From Aporrectodea caliginosa (lineage: Eukaryota > Annelida > Clitellata > Crassiclitellata > Lumbricidae): DNA of 64,000 nucleotides. The DNA is taken from the NCBI GenBank assembly GCA_020284085.1, contig JACEVL010000130.1, positions 2,237,408-2,301,407 of the forward strand, given 5' to 3'. The notes under the pieces were generated by a model that did no database searches, had not been told where the DNA came from, and was given only the letters and a program-made list of their open reading frames with translations. Made by a program: the position numbers and the translations under genes. This document shows, piece by piece, positions 11,775-24,457 of the stretch; within the stretch, counting starts at the first letter, position 1, and each line of letters opens with the position of its first letter.

Positions 11775-11975
11775 TGAGCCTGTTACTGAACCTTCTCAGT
11801 GGTTGGGCCGACCATCTGGAATAATCTTCCTTCAGATTTCTTCTAGCTGGAGACTCTGTATGCATATACCTTTTGCAAGAATTTGAAAACGGTTCTTTAT
11901 CGCCGGAGTTGGGCTGGGAGCGCCTTTGAGTAGGTTATCTTGGAAGGGCGCTATATAAGTCCTCTGAATGAATGG
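11775..11975 (+). mobile_element. LINE 3' end (L2/CR1-like), degenerate
   Basis: Conceptual translation with frameshifts gives SVVGPTIWNNLPSDF, the conserved C-terminal block of L2/CR1-type reverse transcriptases. It is followed by the tail GGGCGCTATATAAGT and a GAATGAATGGATGAAT simple tail. The copy is 5'-truncated. Confidence 0.6.
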
Positions 11976-12464
11976 ATGAATATATATAGAGAGAGTGGCA
12001 GATGGATGGTTTTGGCATTGCACTGGGTGAGTGACTCTTTTGTTTGTTACATCATGCAAGACAACTAGATCTATTAAATGCAGCAAACGACAGGCAGCCT
12101 TTAGTCTGTGTGTATCCGTCGTATGTGTACAGTTAGCTACATTGGCTAAAGCGTAGGCTTAGTCCCATACTCCTCTGTGTACAGAGAGCGTGCGGATGCT
12201 GACTTATTTCAGAGATTTAATCCCGGGCTAGCACGGTCCGTACACGGGGACCTGAAAATGGCGTGGCACCCATTCAAACTGGCAGCGGCGGTGAAGGATC
12301 TCACCCGATCAATTCATTGAAAAATGAGCAGGGTCGAGGCCATATTATACGGTCGCTATATAAAAACGTATACAGTGACATCTACATTATTTTATGCAAT
12401 ACACTTGAACGGTAAACAATGTCTGCATTGTCAGAGTATTGCAAAAACACACATATTGTTTTAT

Positions 12465-12507
12465 CAGCATCATCATCGTCGTCGTCGTCGTCGTCGTCGT
12501 CGTTGTC
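12465..12507 (+). repeat. (CAT/CGT)n trinucleotide microsatellite
   Basis: About eleven CGT units follow four CAT units, with no coding context. Confidence 0.9.
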
Positions 12508-12901
12508 AATATTATTTCTGAAACACATATACTGTACGTAGATATATACGAGCATAATTATATTGCTCTTAAATAATTCATATTATTATCAAGTAAATGA
12601 TCGTTTTAAATTAACAGACCACAAACGAGTGAACTTATAAAAATTACATCAAGCTAACATTTCATGCAACGTAATCAATAATATTATTTATATGGCGTCA
12701 ATTTAAATTGTACTGAATGGCAGTCTCTGTTTGACAGCAGAACGTCCCCCGAAGACTCAGAAAGAGATTAGGGTTGGATTGAAAGAGAAAGGCAACGAAA
12801 GAAAATTTCGGAACGATGACAGCAAGGTTTCTGTCTTGTAGAGTCTGTTTCAATCCAATCGATTGCTCGTATGTGCAACCACCACCACTCTGGTTATTCT
12901 A

Positions 12902-13691
12902 CTGGACAACAATTGAAGGGTTCAGAGCAATAACCAGTTATGTCGACATACCACTTCTTTGCTAAAAAGTATGCCAGCATGCTTGGAATATAGTAGTCTA
13001 TTTACCCTGCAAATTTCGTCCAGATTCGAATATTTTTGATAGTCATTTTTGAAAAACAAATATGTCAACATAACATGGAATTGTGCATCCGGCAGTATTC
13101 TACCATTACTCCATTGCAATATCCAGGTATGATAACAAAATTGTCGTTTTCTTGTAATCTTTGTATTAAAACCGGCGCAACAGACAGGTTATTTGACATA
13201 CCCGGTTATTGTCACTTACTTGCTCTAAATGGGGCTATATCCGTGCTATAAAGAAAATAATGTATGTACTGTTACCTTCTTCTTGCACGATTTCCGTACT
13301 GTGTAATAGTGTGACTGTTTGGTGCAAGAATAAGGTATGTCGACTAACACCAAATGACATGGTTGGTACGCAGCTGCTAGAGAACAAACTTTGTCTACAT
13401 ACCCTGTTACTGCACCCGTAATTATACTGATGGTAAGGTGTTGGTGTTGACAATAACCGGGTATGAAGCAAATTGTCGTGTAAAAACAATAATGTTATCT
13501 ATTGCATTGCATCATGCAAAGTTTTCGTTAAAGACAATAATACTTACACGGTGCTTCAAACAGCTTGTCGATATGTGGTCTAATAGCTAAGAGACAACAG
13601 TTTGAAGTATCAGATCTTTGAAGCCATTTTCCCAAAACTCATAATTTCAGACATACCTGGTTATTGCTCTGAACCCTTCAATTATTGTCAG
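12902..13691. mobile_element. Terminal-inverted-repeat element with reiterated inner motif
   Basis: The left end reads CAATTGAAGGGTTCAGAGC then AATAACCAGTTATGTC. The right end is nearly its reverse complement over about 40 bp (AATTGAAGGGTTCAGAGC then AATAACCAGGTATGTC). Inside, the core CAATAACCGGGTATG recurs as one inverted copy at 13197-13211, one direct copy at 13451-13465 and a weaker copy near 13117. No transposase frame or clear target duplication is visible. It is best read as a non-autonomous DNA transposon with subterminal repeats; the superfamily is unknown. Confidence 0.75.
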
Positions 13692-13737
13692 AATCAATGG
13701 CGACATCAACAGATGAAGAACATCCTCACAGTTCCCT

Positions 13738-13805
13738 GATGTATGTATGTATGTATGTATGTATGTATGTATGTATGTATGTATGTATGTATGTATGTAT
13801 GTATG
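13738..13805 (+). repeat. (ATGT)n microsatellite, SINE tail
   Basis: About 16 perfect ATGT units abut the 3' end of the reverse-oriented SINE next door, so this array probably grew from the SINE tail. Confidence 0.9.
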
Positions 13806-14010
13806 CGCACTTGTAACCCCTTCAAGATTTCTACTCAGAGGCGCTCCCGACTACAGCGCGGACACTGAATCGGAGTTTCACGCCGAAGCGCATGAGCAAT
13901 TGCGAGTGAAGGACTTAACCAAGGTCCCTACGCGGCGGCTTGAGGTGGATTCGAACCCGCAACCCTCCGGCTGCAAGGCACCAAAGAGACCCCTCCACCA
14001 CCGCGCCCCA
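13806..14010 (-). mobile_element. tRNA-derived SINE, family A
   Basis: Read on the minus strand, it starts TGGGGCGCGGTGG, has a B-box GGTTCGAATCC, a body with GTCCTTCACTCGCAATTG and an end GAGCGCCTCTGAGTAG. It matches the copy at 32915-33143 across its length. Confidence 0.85.
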
Positions 14011-17000
14011 CTGATCGTTTACAATGAAATGTCTTTCTTCAACCATGTTCGGATTATTGGTTAAAACTACATTTGCACATCAGCCGAAGGATCATTCATA
14101 ATCCAGTCTTCAAGGACTATTGCTAAGGAGACGAATAACAATATCTCACCTGACATCGCCTGGCACTACACGTTGCCGAACCCTGTTGTCCAAAATGTAG
14201 ACTATACTCAAAATGGTCGATAGTCAATAATTGCATCCATCTTGTAACAATCAGGATATATAAGGCAACATTAACTAAGCAATGAACGCTGTCTGCTCCT
14301 TACACTTGAGTGTGGCTTTGAAAGCATTCGTTGCTCTATATGAACGAAATCAACTGTGGCCTAATTAACCGAATGACAGTCGACAACCTGTATGTCTTGA
14401 TCGGCCATTCATCAGAATTTTAAGTATTGGTTCCTATACTATTCGATTAATGGCTGCTGAATCTCTCTACACGCGAACCATGCAGCAGACAACAGGATTG
14501 GTCCGAAGATTCTAGAATCTGCATCTTTTCTTATTGGCTTCACCAATTCTCTCCTATGTAAGACGTCAAAAGCCCTTCTTCCGGCTAAGAATAAACAAAT
14601 GAGCTATTATAACTTCGCTGAATTCATAAGGTACAAACTCAGATCTCATCTGAGTATCCAATAAAATTGGATACTGAGTAAAGATGCAGTGGATGAGGCT
14701 CGAGAGAGTGGCTCTGACCAAGATGAAAGTATTCTGAGCACTATAAACCTTGTTATGTTATGTTATGCTATATCCACACTGGCTATTTATTCATAGCGTA
14801 GTTCTTCCATACGCTCGGATCTCAACGGTTTCCGTATTAGGAAAAGTGGTTTCACTTTGATGATGCTAATTTGATTTTTAATGACAACGGTGCTAACGAA
14901 GTCTATAGACCAGATAAAGCCCAACACACCTGTCATAAAAGATCACTGGCAATTTCTTCGCTTGTTTTTGCTTGTGCACTAATTAACTTTTCCATGCTTC
15001 CCATCCATCCGCTTGTACATACATACATCCATTCATACCTCCATCCATCCCTCCATCCATTCCTCCATCCATGATCCATTCGCCCAACGATCTTCGATCA
15101 AGAGTCTTTATGTAACATTCCTCTAACGTGATCAACATGGTTTGAAGTATTTAAGCGATGGCCATGCTTAAATACTTCAACTTCTCTTTCGGGTCTTCAT
15201 CGCCTGAAATTGTATTACTTGGAAAAACGACTTTATTAAAATCTGAGAAATTATGGGACAAGGATCACAATGCAACTTGCTCTATTGTATGTGGTATGTA
15301 ACCAGACAAACCCTTTGTCTAATACGCTTCCAGGAGCGCTTCACCGTATTGTCTGTCGTTATCAGATATTACTGGGACGATGTCCGAGTAGAAAGCATGC
15401 TCCGATGAGGCTCCCAAACGACGGCGGCCATCAATCTCATGGATCGCATCCCTTAACCCTCTGGCTACTGAAAGGAATGTCGGTCGTACCTCCCGCCCAG
15501 CCCTTCCTCATTGTAAAGCCTGACCATGGGGAATTCATACGGTCCGATGACCATTGTCCAGTGGACGATTGGACGCTTTTAAATGACCCTTGTAGCAGTC
15601 CTGAGGAATGGCCACTCAATCTTGGCCGCTAACAGGTGCACATGGCGGATCCGCGGCACAGATGAAAGACAGGAGCTGTTTGTAGACTTCGTCTGATGCA
15701 TAAATATAACTCATTAATCTTATGGCTTTTAAAGATGTATTTTAATTTGATGATTAAAATAGAAATTCCAGATTGGAATTAGTTGATATAACATTTATGT
15801 TTATTATCTATTGTTCTTTTGTAGACGTTTGATTTCGTAATTCAAAATTCTTAAGCAATATAGAGCTCTATGTACTGCATTCATACTCTCATGTGTCCTA
15901 CTTATCTGTCTCTCTGTTGTATTTGTATCTATGTGTTTGTCTGTGTGTTTGCCTGCTTGTGTGACTGTGTGTGTGTTTATTCAGTTGCTAACTGCCTCTC
16001 TCCGTAATTATATGTCCCATATGAGCGTAGAAGGAGTAGTGGTCAAGGCTAGTCGGCGACTGTACCTTAAGGAGCATGACATTAAAATCAATATATTGAT
16101 CGATATAAGCGCATTAGGAGAATTTCATTGTAGAAATAGGGACAACGATCAAGGTAATTCGGGTCCTGCATCTAATAGAGCATCAACTTAAGGGTAGGAT
16201 ACAGGTAGATATGGATATAATGGGAGCATGTTGGCACAATGTTAACAAAATAATGACATGTATAATAATGTCGGTACATTAATGCCTTCATAATTGAAAC
16301 ATATTATAATAGACACTGGAATGCAATGCAATGTACGCACAGTATTCAAATTAAATGTAATCAAACAATATTGTGATAAGTGTTCAAATATAGTGCAAAC
16401 TAAGTACATACAGTTATCAAATATAGGCTATATCTAACTGTGCACAGGTTCGTTCTCAACTCCTACCATCGTTAAAGAGAGAAGAATATCAATGTCGTTT
16501 GATCCTTTTACCCATACTATAACTAATAGGCCTACTAAGCCATACTTGTTTTAAGAATAGTGCTGGGAAACTCGATTGAATTAGTATCTGTTTAAATTTT
16601 AATGTTTTGAGCACTTTAATAAACTATTATGGGTTTAGTTTGAAAATAACGATAAAGGTATGTATTTTAATTAATCATTTCTTGTCGTGAAGAACTGACT
16701 ATTCTCTTTAATTTGCAATTGTTCTCATATTTATTTTCAAATATCAGTTCTAGCATGTGTCTATATTGTTTGGCTTTAACTTTATAAATTGCAATGAATT
16801 TTTGCCCTAGGACTACTTTGAAAGGAAGTAGACACTAGACAAATGTTGTTACAGTCGTATTAAGATCAGACCTGATATCAAAGTCATTTCAAATTTGCTT
16901 ATTTCAGTGTTAAAATCTATTGGGTCAGAAATTATGTGTTTTAATCTCAGTAATTACATGTAACTAAAAGGAATAGATTGCTATATGTAGTTACACTACT

Positions 17001-17812
17001 GTGAAAGTTCAAGTACAGCATTTTTATCTAATGTATTTGTTAAAGTTATTTATATGGACCGTAAATACCACCGGGTTGAGTTTTTACAGGCATAAACCAA
17101 TAATATTGTTTCTGAGATAAATAGGGTTTTATAACCGTTTTAATTCAGCCAGATGTAAATAATAATTATCTTGGTATAAAAGATTCTTCCTTAAATATGT
17201 TTCCACTTACTTTAAGATATGTAGGCCTAGTGCTTTTATTTAGATGTGTTCTCATTTTCATCACGAAGATTCAGATTTTAGATCCAGTTCAACAATTACG
17301 CCTCCTTTGTCCGCTTTTTAATAATAAAATTTTATTTTTATTTAAATTATATGGAGCCTACATGTCTTTCAGTCATATATAGCCTATGTCCTATATATGT
17401 CTTTGTTTCTCTGTTGTATTTGTGTCTAGGTTTTTGTCTGCGTCTGTGTAACTGTGTGTGGTTGGTCAGTATTTGACTGCCTGTCTGTTTATATGTGTGG
17501 TGTGTTCGACGGATTGCGTTTCGTAATGGTTGTGTGTTGATGCTGATAAAGGGACCTTTCATTCGTTCCTCTATTGATGCATTTGACTCAGACACTGACA
17601 AAATATATAAATCAATACACACGCGACAGTGTACATATTATATGTATATATATAGTCAGTCTGTAAATCATTTGAACACCCGAAGAGCCATTCATATATA
17701 TATATATATATATATACGCATATCTCAGCTGATGTGCATAAATAGCTACATTCATACTTACATATATGCATTTATACGATTGACTGAATTGATTCACAAT
17801 TATTTGTTAAGC
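14011..17812. other. Non-coding, no gene recognised
   Basis: Open frames at 14871-15632 have no recognisable domain and overlap each other on both strands. A perfect hairpin is listed separately. The stretch from about 15650 to 17800 is AT-rich with frequent AGGCCTA strings and no coding signal. Confidence 0.45.
15142..15180. repeat. Perfect hairpin, 15-bp arms
   Basis: TTGAAGTATTTAAGC is followed by the 9-nt loop GATGGCCAT and its exact reverse complement. Confidence 0.9.
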
Positions 17813-18133
17813 TGGGGTGCACGATAGTGTAGTGGTTAGCGTGTTGGACTGTCAATCGAGAGGCCGGGGATTCAAATCCCCGCCAGGGCAGAAATTTGGT
17901 TCGAGATGTCTGCGCCGCGTGCGCCCCTCAGTCATAAAGAGTTCACCGATGGTGCACTGTCGTCGGTGGGAAGATGAGACGGCGAGGGAGAGGACTGGCC
18001 AACTGCCCTCATATGCCGATGCCGAGTTATGGTCTTCTCCGAATCTGGAGCAAGGTTCGTCTCAGGCAATATTTAAAGAGAGGAATCTCATTCAACGCCA
18101 CGACTCCATGGCTTCGATCGACGGCAAAGCATG
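17813..18133 (+). mobile_element. tRNA-derived SINE, family B
   Basis: The head resembles a tRNA, with A-box TAGTGTAGTGGTTAGC and T-arm GGGGATTCAAATCCCC, a perfect stem. A body of about 250 bp follows and ends GACGGCAAAGCATGATGATG. It is not a tRNA gene, since the 3' side runs straight into the SINE body and there is no matching acceptor stem. Confidence 0.75.
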
Positions 18134-18242
18134 ATGATGACGACCACGACCTTCATGGCTAATGGCTATTCTATGCGTGTGACCGACCGACCAAGACGCC
18201 GCTGATGCTAATGCGTTTGATCGCTTTCATGCATCATGGTCA

Positions 18243-18365
18243 CCTCATTATTATTATCATCACTACCACCACCATCATCACCACCACCGCCACCATCATC
18301 ATTACAATCATCATTATCATCATCATCGTCATCATCACCACCACCATCATCATCGTCGTCGTCAT
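18243..18365 (+). repeat. CAT/CAC/CGT trinucleotide repeat block
   Basis: Degenerate CATCATCACCACCACC-type repeats occupy about 120 bp. They follow SINE family B, whose end is a GATGAT run, at a distance of about 100 bp. Confidence 0.85.
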
Positions 18366-20624
18366 GCACAGATAAGTTTTAGTTTAGCACGAAATGACAC
18401 AAGCAACTGAGCAGAAAGAGCATATGCAAAGAGGGAATTCTGGACCTAAATTTTGGAATTCCTTTCCGATGTTGGACCTCGGTGTGTTTCGAGAAAACAC
18501 ACAAAGTCTTTGATTTTCTTATGGCGTAAGAAAATTAAAAAGTTCCATAACGACATTACCAACATAAAAACTTCGTCAAACCCAAATCTATTAATCGTTA
18601 TCGTCAGTAATATTGTGGCCCGGACGCTACCTTCTGCTCACGGGACAGCGTCGACTCCAGCCCACTATCCGTCTTGAGCCGCCCGAGTCACTGCCTTGTC
18701 TACCTTCAATGCAAATGGCTGTTCTCGATCTCTACCCAGGTTGACCTTTCCTATCAGGGGAGGTTTAGGATGGGCCGAGTCTCTAAGAAAGGTAAACACT
18801 ATACAGCTCCGTCTGGGGGGTCTGACTCTGCCTCTTCCACTGCAACGCCCTGAGAATGGCCTTTTCTCAGAACAGGGTTCGTTCTTTCATCAGCAAGAGT
18901 CTTTCTCTTTGTGTATACCTTCTTAGAAATTCCGATGCAAAATACGTGCGACTTAGGCCTCATTCACAAGTGCTGCGTTGTGTCACCAGAGATGCTCGGA
19001 TGCCACAATGGTTGTGACAATCGTTGTCGATATTGTGGTCATCGTCATCACTATTGTTATCCTCTTGTTCTTCTTTGTTTGTGCTGCCTTTGCAGGTGCT
19101 GCTTAATGCTATTACTACTTTAAGGCCTACTTACTACCTTAATGCAAACATAACAGGGCTACTACGTTCGCCCAGAACGTTTCGACACAGAGTAATCGAA
19201 GGTAGTTGATTTGATGTTGTTGCTGTGCAGAAGATTTGTTATCACTTGGGAAAATCTATCGACGTTGTCTGCGAGAGTTACTGTGTAAGGATCGGCCCTG
19301 GAAATAATCTATCTTCAGTCTTTCTGCATTTTCAGACAGAAATTCGGATGCTTCGATCGATGGAAGCACGAAGAGTAGGCTAGGGCAGGAAACTGTTCTA
19401 TCAGTGTAACGATGATGATAACGACGACGACGGAGATGATAATAACACATCTGTGAATTCTTACTCACTACTTGAAAAAAACCTTAACTAATACCTGATT
19501 TAAGATCTTATTCAAAATAATTCTGTAGCTACGTTTCTTCAGTTTATGTATTCCATTCTTCAACAGTTCCTTCTTTCCATTTCAATATTTCTTGTTATTA
19601 CTATCCAAATTTCTCGAAATCAAAATTTTATTTTATTGTGCTTTTAATCAATTATTTAAATCCTCTTTCTCCACTTCTCTCTCTTTCTCAGTTGCATTCT
19701 CGTCTTGCTGAATTTTTTCTTTTCCAAATTCTATGTGTGATTTCTTCTTCACTTTGAACCTCGACCTGTTCTGTTCCTCCCATATACCGGGCATCACTTT
19801 CTATCTTCGATTTCATTCTTTCTACTCTTCTTAATTCATTCGCTTAATTTATCCGTCTTTCCAACCTCAAAAACGATAGGATAATAATGCCCACCTTCAG
19901 CTGGGCCAATGCTAAGGCCAACGTCAATGTCAACGGCGTGCTGATGTTAATGCAGAAAAGGGGTTAAGCGTTTCATCGACCAGCATCTTCGTCCAGTGGT
20001 CACTAGTGTTGGTCTGCATGCTACCGTTAAAATGCGGCGATTGATCGAGTCCATCGCTTGGGTCTAACTGTATCCTGCTTCATGACGATTCGGAGCACAT
20101 GGACGTCTTTTATGACCTACATAATTTTTCCCCTTGTAAAAAAAATCAAGGAGTCTAAAGCAAATAGCCAGGTGCTCACAATGGCTTCACCTGTGCAGAA
20201 GTGATAGGCCTAGATGAAATCTTATGCTCTCATGCATCATCTGCTCTGCTATACATCCTCAATCCGAAGCAGCGTCATTGTGACCGTGCGTCGGTAAGCA
20301 TGTCCTCGAGAAGTTTAGAGAATTTAGAAACAGTAAGAGGACACAATTATTGAATGGCCATCATGCTTATTATCCGATACTCCTCGCTGATAATTGAATG
20401 GTCAGTAAGCAGCTGAAGGGCTTTGGCACATTAGGCTATATTTAAGTAGCGTAACGGTCAAGTTTTCTCTATGATTTATATAACAAAATGTCGCGCACGC
20501 CAACAATGTTTTCACGTCATTCTAGGGTGTACAGTGTACACTAGAGTGTCTCCTCTTGTTTATACATTTTATTCATTATCTGTGAATGTGTAGTCCAGCG
20601 TGGCTAGTGTTAATCTTGCTTTTA

Positions 20625-20664
20625 CTTTACTTAGTATATCGCATCTTTACTTAGTATATCGAAT
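20625..20664. repeat. Two-copy 20-bp tandem duplication
   Basis: CTTTACTTAGTATATCGCAT is followed by a copy with one change (GAAT at its end). Confidence 0.85.
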
Positions 20665-20695
20665 GGCTTCGCATACACTGCTGTATTAAAGAAAA

Positions 20696-20750
20696 CGCAC
20701 TGGTTTGACACACATTGATTATAGTAATCAATACGTGTCAAACCAGTGCG
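20696..20750. repeat. Near-perfect hairpin, 26-bp arms
   Basis: The left arm CGCACTGGTTTGACAC continues to ATTGATTA. It pairs with the right arm TAATCAAT...GTGTCAAACCAGTGCG with two mismatched positions and a 3-nt loop. Confidence 0.9.
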
Positions 20751-22005
20751 TACTATGCAATTTGATATCTCATAGTAGACCCAACCCTTCTTTCGCTGTC
20801 GCATTTCCATAAGAAATCCAATCGAATGCTAGTTCAGTCCGCTGCAATACAGATGCACTTGAAACGTGTAATTCGCATCGTTCACTTGCAGTTACGGCAA
20901 CAAGATCGACGACTTTTTCGTCAGACATCTCTGGATAATTTGGATGTCAAAGAAACGCTGCACAGATGTTGTCGATAATGTTTTCATTTTGCAGCATCGC
21001 ATATAAATACAGTTTTAACGATTTTCTTTCAGTGTAGGTATATTCTCCTACTGCTTTGAAGGTGATTTGAACTCGTAGTGACATCATTCTCTAAGTTAGA
21101 ATAGACCACCCTCGTGTCAACGATGGTGCTAGATTGACTAAATATGTGTGAACTACAGAATTTTAACACCATTCCTCTTCAGATTTTTACGAACTATAAT
21201 TATGATTACTTCTTTATACTTTTTCACGAACTTTGTAACGCTCGTTTCCTATTCTAATCAGCAACTTTTCGGTCTTCATGAAAGAATAGAAACAAAATGG
21301 AAGTGAAAGACGTCTTACCAAGCTACAGTGGATCGAGTCTCCGCCATAGATATAGTAACTACATGTAATAGACGAAATGCAAAGAAACCTCGACAATACC
21401 GATGAACCTAGCTCGTCTGCGTGCATGAATATACACGTCGTACAGCTTGCACACTCCTTATATATAGCCAAAGGCTCTCGTATGTATTGCATTGTTTTGA
21501 AATAATGCCCATTTAACTGTAAATATATATACGTATACGTGGTTTTAAATAAACACAGGTTTTAATCATTTTATGATTTTTATGTATTTAATTACAGCAT
21601 TGCAATACAGATCTTTCTATATATAATCACGTTCAAATACTGTGTCATGCTCGGAGTGATGCTCATATATTTAGCGTAGGCTACATGTTAGCTGTTCATG
21701 CACTGTTACACAAGTAACGCAAAGCGTCTATATCCTATAAAGGCCTATATTTTGTAGGCTATCTTCGCGGTATATGTGAAGATATACTACATAGGGTCTA
21801 CGGATCTTTATATGAAATATGCCGATTTAACTGTAAATAGGCTTATATATGTGTGTATTTACCGTATATATATATATAATACATATGAATTAGTGTGTAT
21901 ATAAACAGATCTCTATCATAATTATATATATTAATGCTTTTTCTCAACTGAGCTAAATATGTTTTGTTCCTGATTTTCTTTTGTACTAGAAAGTACACGC
22001 ATATA

Positions 22006-22009
<4 letters not shown>

Positions 22010-22062
<53 letters not shown>
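22010..22062 (+). repeat. (TG)n microsatellite
   Basis: About 26 uninterrupted TG units. Confidence 0.95.
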
Positions 22063-22069
<7 letters not shown>

Positions 22070-24300
22070 GGGTGTGCTTGTGTGCATATCATGTGAAGTA
22101 TGATTATGTTTTATGCATTATATTAGGAAACCGTAGGAACGGTCGCTGGAAATACCGATTCTTCCGATGCAATCGGTTGTTGCATCGTTTGTTGGAATGA
22201 CGTGTAGTAGTAACCAATAGTAACCAATTCAATGCTATCGATGGAATCAGAAGGGCCTCTACTCGGACGGACGAGTCTCCGTCTGGCGCGATCGGACGTA
22301 CGATGCTGACCACGACGACGACGAAGATGACGACCAAATCAGGGAGGCAGAACAGGCTGCTGCTGCTGCCTCTGCTTCTGCATCATCCGATGCTGCTGCT
22401 GCAGCTGATGATGATCGGATATCGAGCGACCTCTTGTGGCGATAGGATCTTCCAATAATAATGCGCCCTACTCGGAGTCGGCCATCGATGGCATCTTGTG
22501 CCGGCGCCGCCGCCGACGTCGTCTTCGACCGCCGCCGACGATCAGCCTCTGCTGCAGTCGGTCGTTTAGTTCGGATGAAAATTGCATCTAAATGAGCTTC
22601 ACATGGACATACGACACCATTTTGGAGGTCTCCATCGCCCTCTATGCTATCAGTTGTTGGACGCTTTTTTCCCAAAAAGAAAAACAGAAAACAAGGCCTG
22701 CTCTTGATTGACAGGCATCAATTGATTCGTGCTGGTGGTCAAGCAGACAATAATTCGGATGTATGTCATGAGGGACTGGACTTCTTAAGTGACTGTCGGC
22801 TGATGCTTTGCGCGTTGGTTAACAGATGTCATTATAGCCAGCGTAGTATTAGGCCTACGTGTTTGCTAGAGAGCTCTACGACGAACATTAACTCGAGACA
22901 CGCAGCCGATGGGTTTGCGCTAATTTGGATCTAATTGAGGGCCAGACGTAAGCGCTTATCGGGTGAACAAGTAAGTCGTCCAGAGCTAACATTGCAAGAA
23001 GTCTGCAATGGAGGACCATGTCGCAGGAAGGAAGGCAGAACTGAATAGTTTACTGTACAAAAGGGGCTGTAGAACTGTGACAGTGGCTAGGTCTACTCTA
23101 TTACATAAAATGATAAGAATGTACAAGTTTTTGCGAATCGATTTGTATGGAGGGTGTATTTCTGCTTGAAGAATAGGAACATTTCAGTTTGTGATGGTTT
23201 GAGAAGTGTAGAGTGGAGATCTCCGATTTCAGCAGCATGCAGTCATAACGCACTTATCTTGTGGTTAATTAGTGGTCATTCATGACCAACTTCCGGTCAG
23301 CTTTAGGAAACCATCCACATCTTTCACGTTTATCTGTCCGCACTCTCTCCAAGGTCATTCAGTTAACGTAAACGTCCCTGAGTTTGGTTATTACATAATC
23401 CCAGATGTTTCTCTTGCCATTCGATTGCGGAATGTAGGTCTCAATGGCTGGAAGCTGTGAGCTGACTTAAGAATAAGATTAATTAAGAGACGCCTAAAGG
23501 CCCTGATCTGCTGCCTCGAACGCTGTCGTAAAATGCCGTTAAGGTTTCTGCCAACTCAGAAAGACCACAAAATGGCGGCCATTCGTGTTTTATGTGCCGG
23601 GCATCTGGCCTCTCAGCCCCCGGCGTCCGCTTATCACTCAGCCGCTGGTGTGCGCTGACGGCAGCCAAGCGACGCTTAGAAACGTCCGGCATTATCGCTC
23701 ACCCGGGACGCCGTTAAATCAGCATTACAGCGGCGCAGTCGTCGTCTGGGTTGCGCTCGCTCTGGCCAATTCCACAGCAACGTATATGGCACGTGTTGGA
23801 TTTGATGGTAGCCATCTCCTAAGAGTTACCATGCAGGCTGCATGTGCAGAATCGCTTGAAACCAGACGCCAGTGTTTATCACACGACCAGGCAAACGGCA
23901 AAATATTGATATGGTAGAGACGCTTCAGAATGCTTCAGTTCTAACGGTGCCTCTCGCTTGACCGTAGTAAATCCCGAACGACTCCGTTTCTGCTGTTGGC
24001 CAGGGAGCATTCATTTCTGTGAACAGAGGCACTCATCCAGCTGGAGGTTGTTCGTGTCAACGTTGACCACATGTCCCTTTTGACGGTTTCGACATTAATC
24101 AATATTTCTATTACATTCTGATCGTATCTTGACGCTGAACATGTCACACACGGATGTCGTTTAGTTCATGATTGTATGACAAACGTATCAGTGCAACACC
24201 AAGGAAGAACCTTATCTAGCATGCTGTACAACAGTACAACGTTTTGCCTGTGTGACAAAACGGTTTGATGCTTTATTTGTCAATGTCATAGCAGTAAGGT

Positions 24301-24457
24301 CAGGGGCGTAGCCATGAAAAATTTCGGAGGTTGTTTTAAGTTTTCGGGGGGTTCCATGGATAATGGTCGTATTTTTCTACGTGATTAGTTTTTAATGACA
24401 GTAATGCATTTATTTGGCGGGGGTTCAACCCGTAAACCACTCATAAATACGCCCATG
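24301..24457 (+). mobile_element. hAT-like MITE with 8-bp target duplication
   Basis: The left end CAGGGGCGTAGCCATGA and the right end (read inward, CATGGGCGTATTTATGA) form short terminal inverted repeats of the CAGGGGCGTA type common in hAT elements. The flanks are AGTAAGGT and AGTAAGAT, an 8-bp target duplication with one mismatch. The 157-bp element has no coding content. Confidence 0.75.

Larger units (their letters stand above)
10712..12901. other. Non-coding with LINE 3' end and microsatellite
   Basis: No gene was recognised. The open frames at 10758-11131 show no family features. The stretch holds a LINE 3' end and a trinucleotide run, listed separately. Confidence 0.45.
18366..24292. 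other. Long non-coding stretch with repeats
   Basis: No gene was recognised. Around 18450 a frame reading GPKFWNSFPM hints at an old LINE remnant. Near 22260-22675 a minus-strand open frame is rich in alanine and serine and overlaps GCT/GAC repeats, so it is probably not a gene. The segment 23560-23760 is unusually GC-rich and CpG-rich. Listed separately are a hairpin and a TG microsatellite. Confidence 0.45.

Noticed and set aside
13738..13805. Possible CRISPR-like or satellite array
   Set aside because: Plain tetranucleotide repeat without spacers in animal DNA.
17813..17890. tRNA-like fold with perfect T-arm
   Set aside because: No matching acceptor stem, and a long SINE body follows; treated as a SINE head.
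18799..18963. 54-codon minus frame, MRPKSHVF to SDPPDGAV
   Set aside because: Coding-like composition at the end, but too short, with no family match and no context; left out of the features.
22259..22675. 138-codon alanine/serine/arginine-rich minus frame
   Set aside because: Driven by GCT/GAC-type repeats, with no domain and no splice support.
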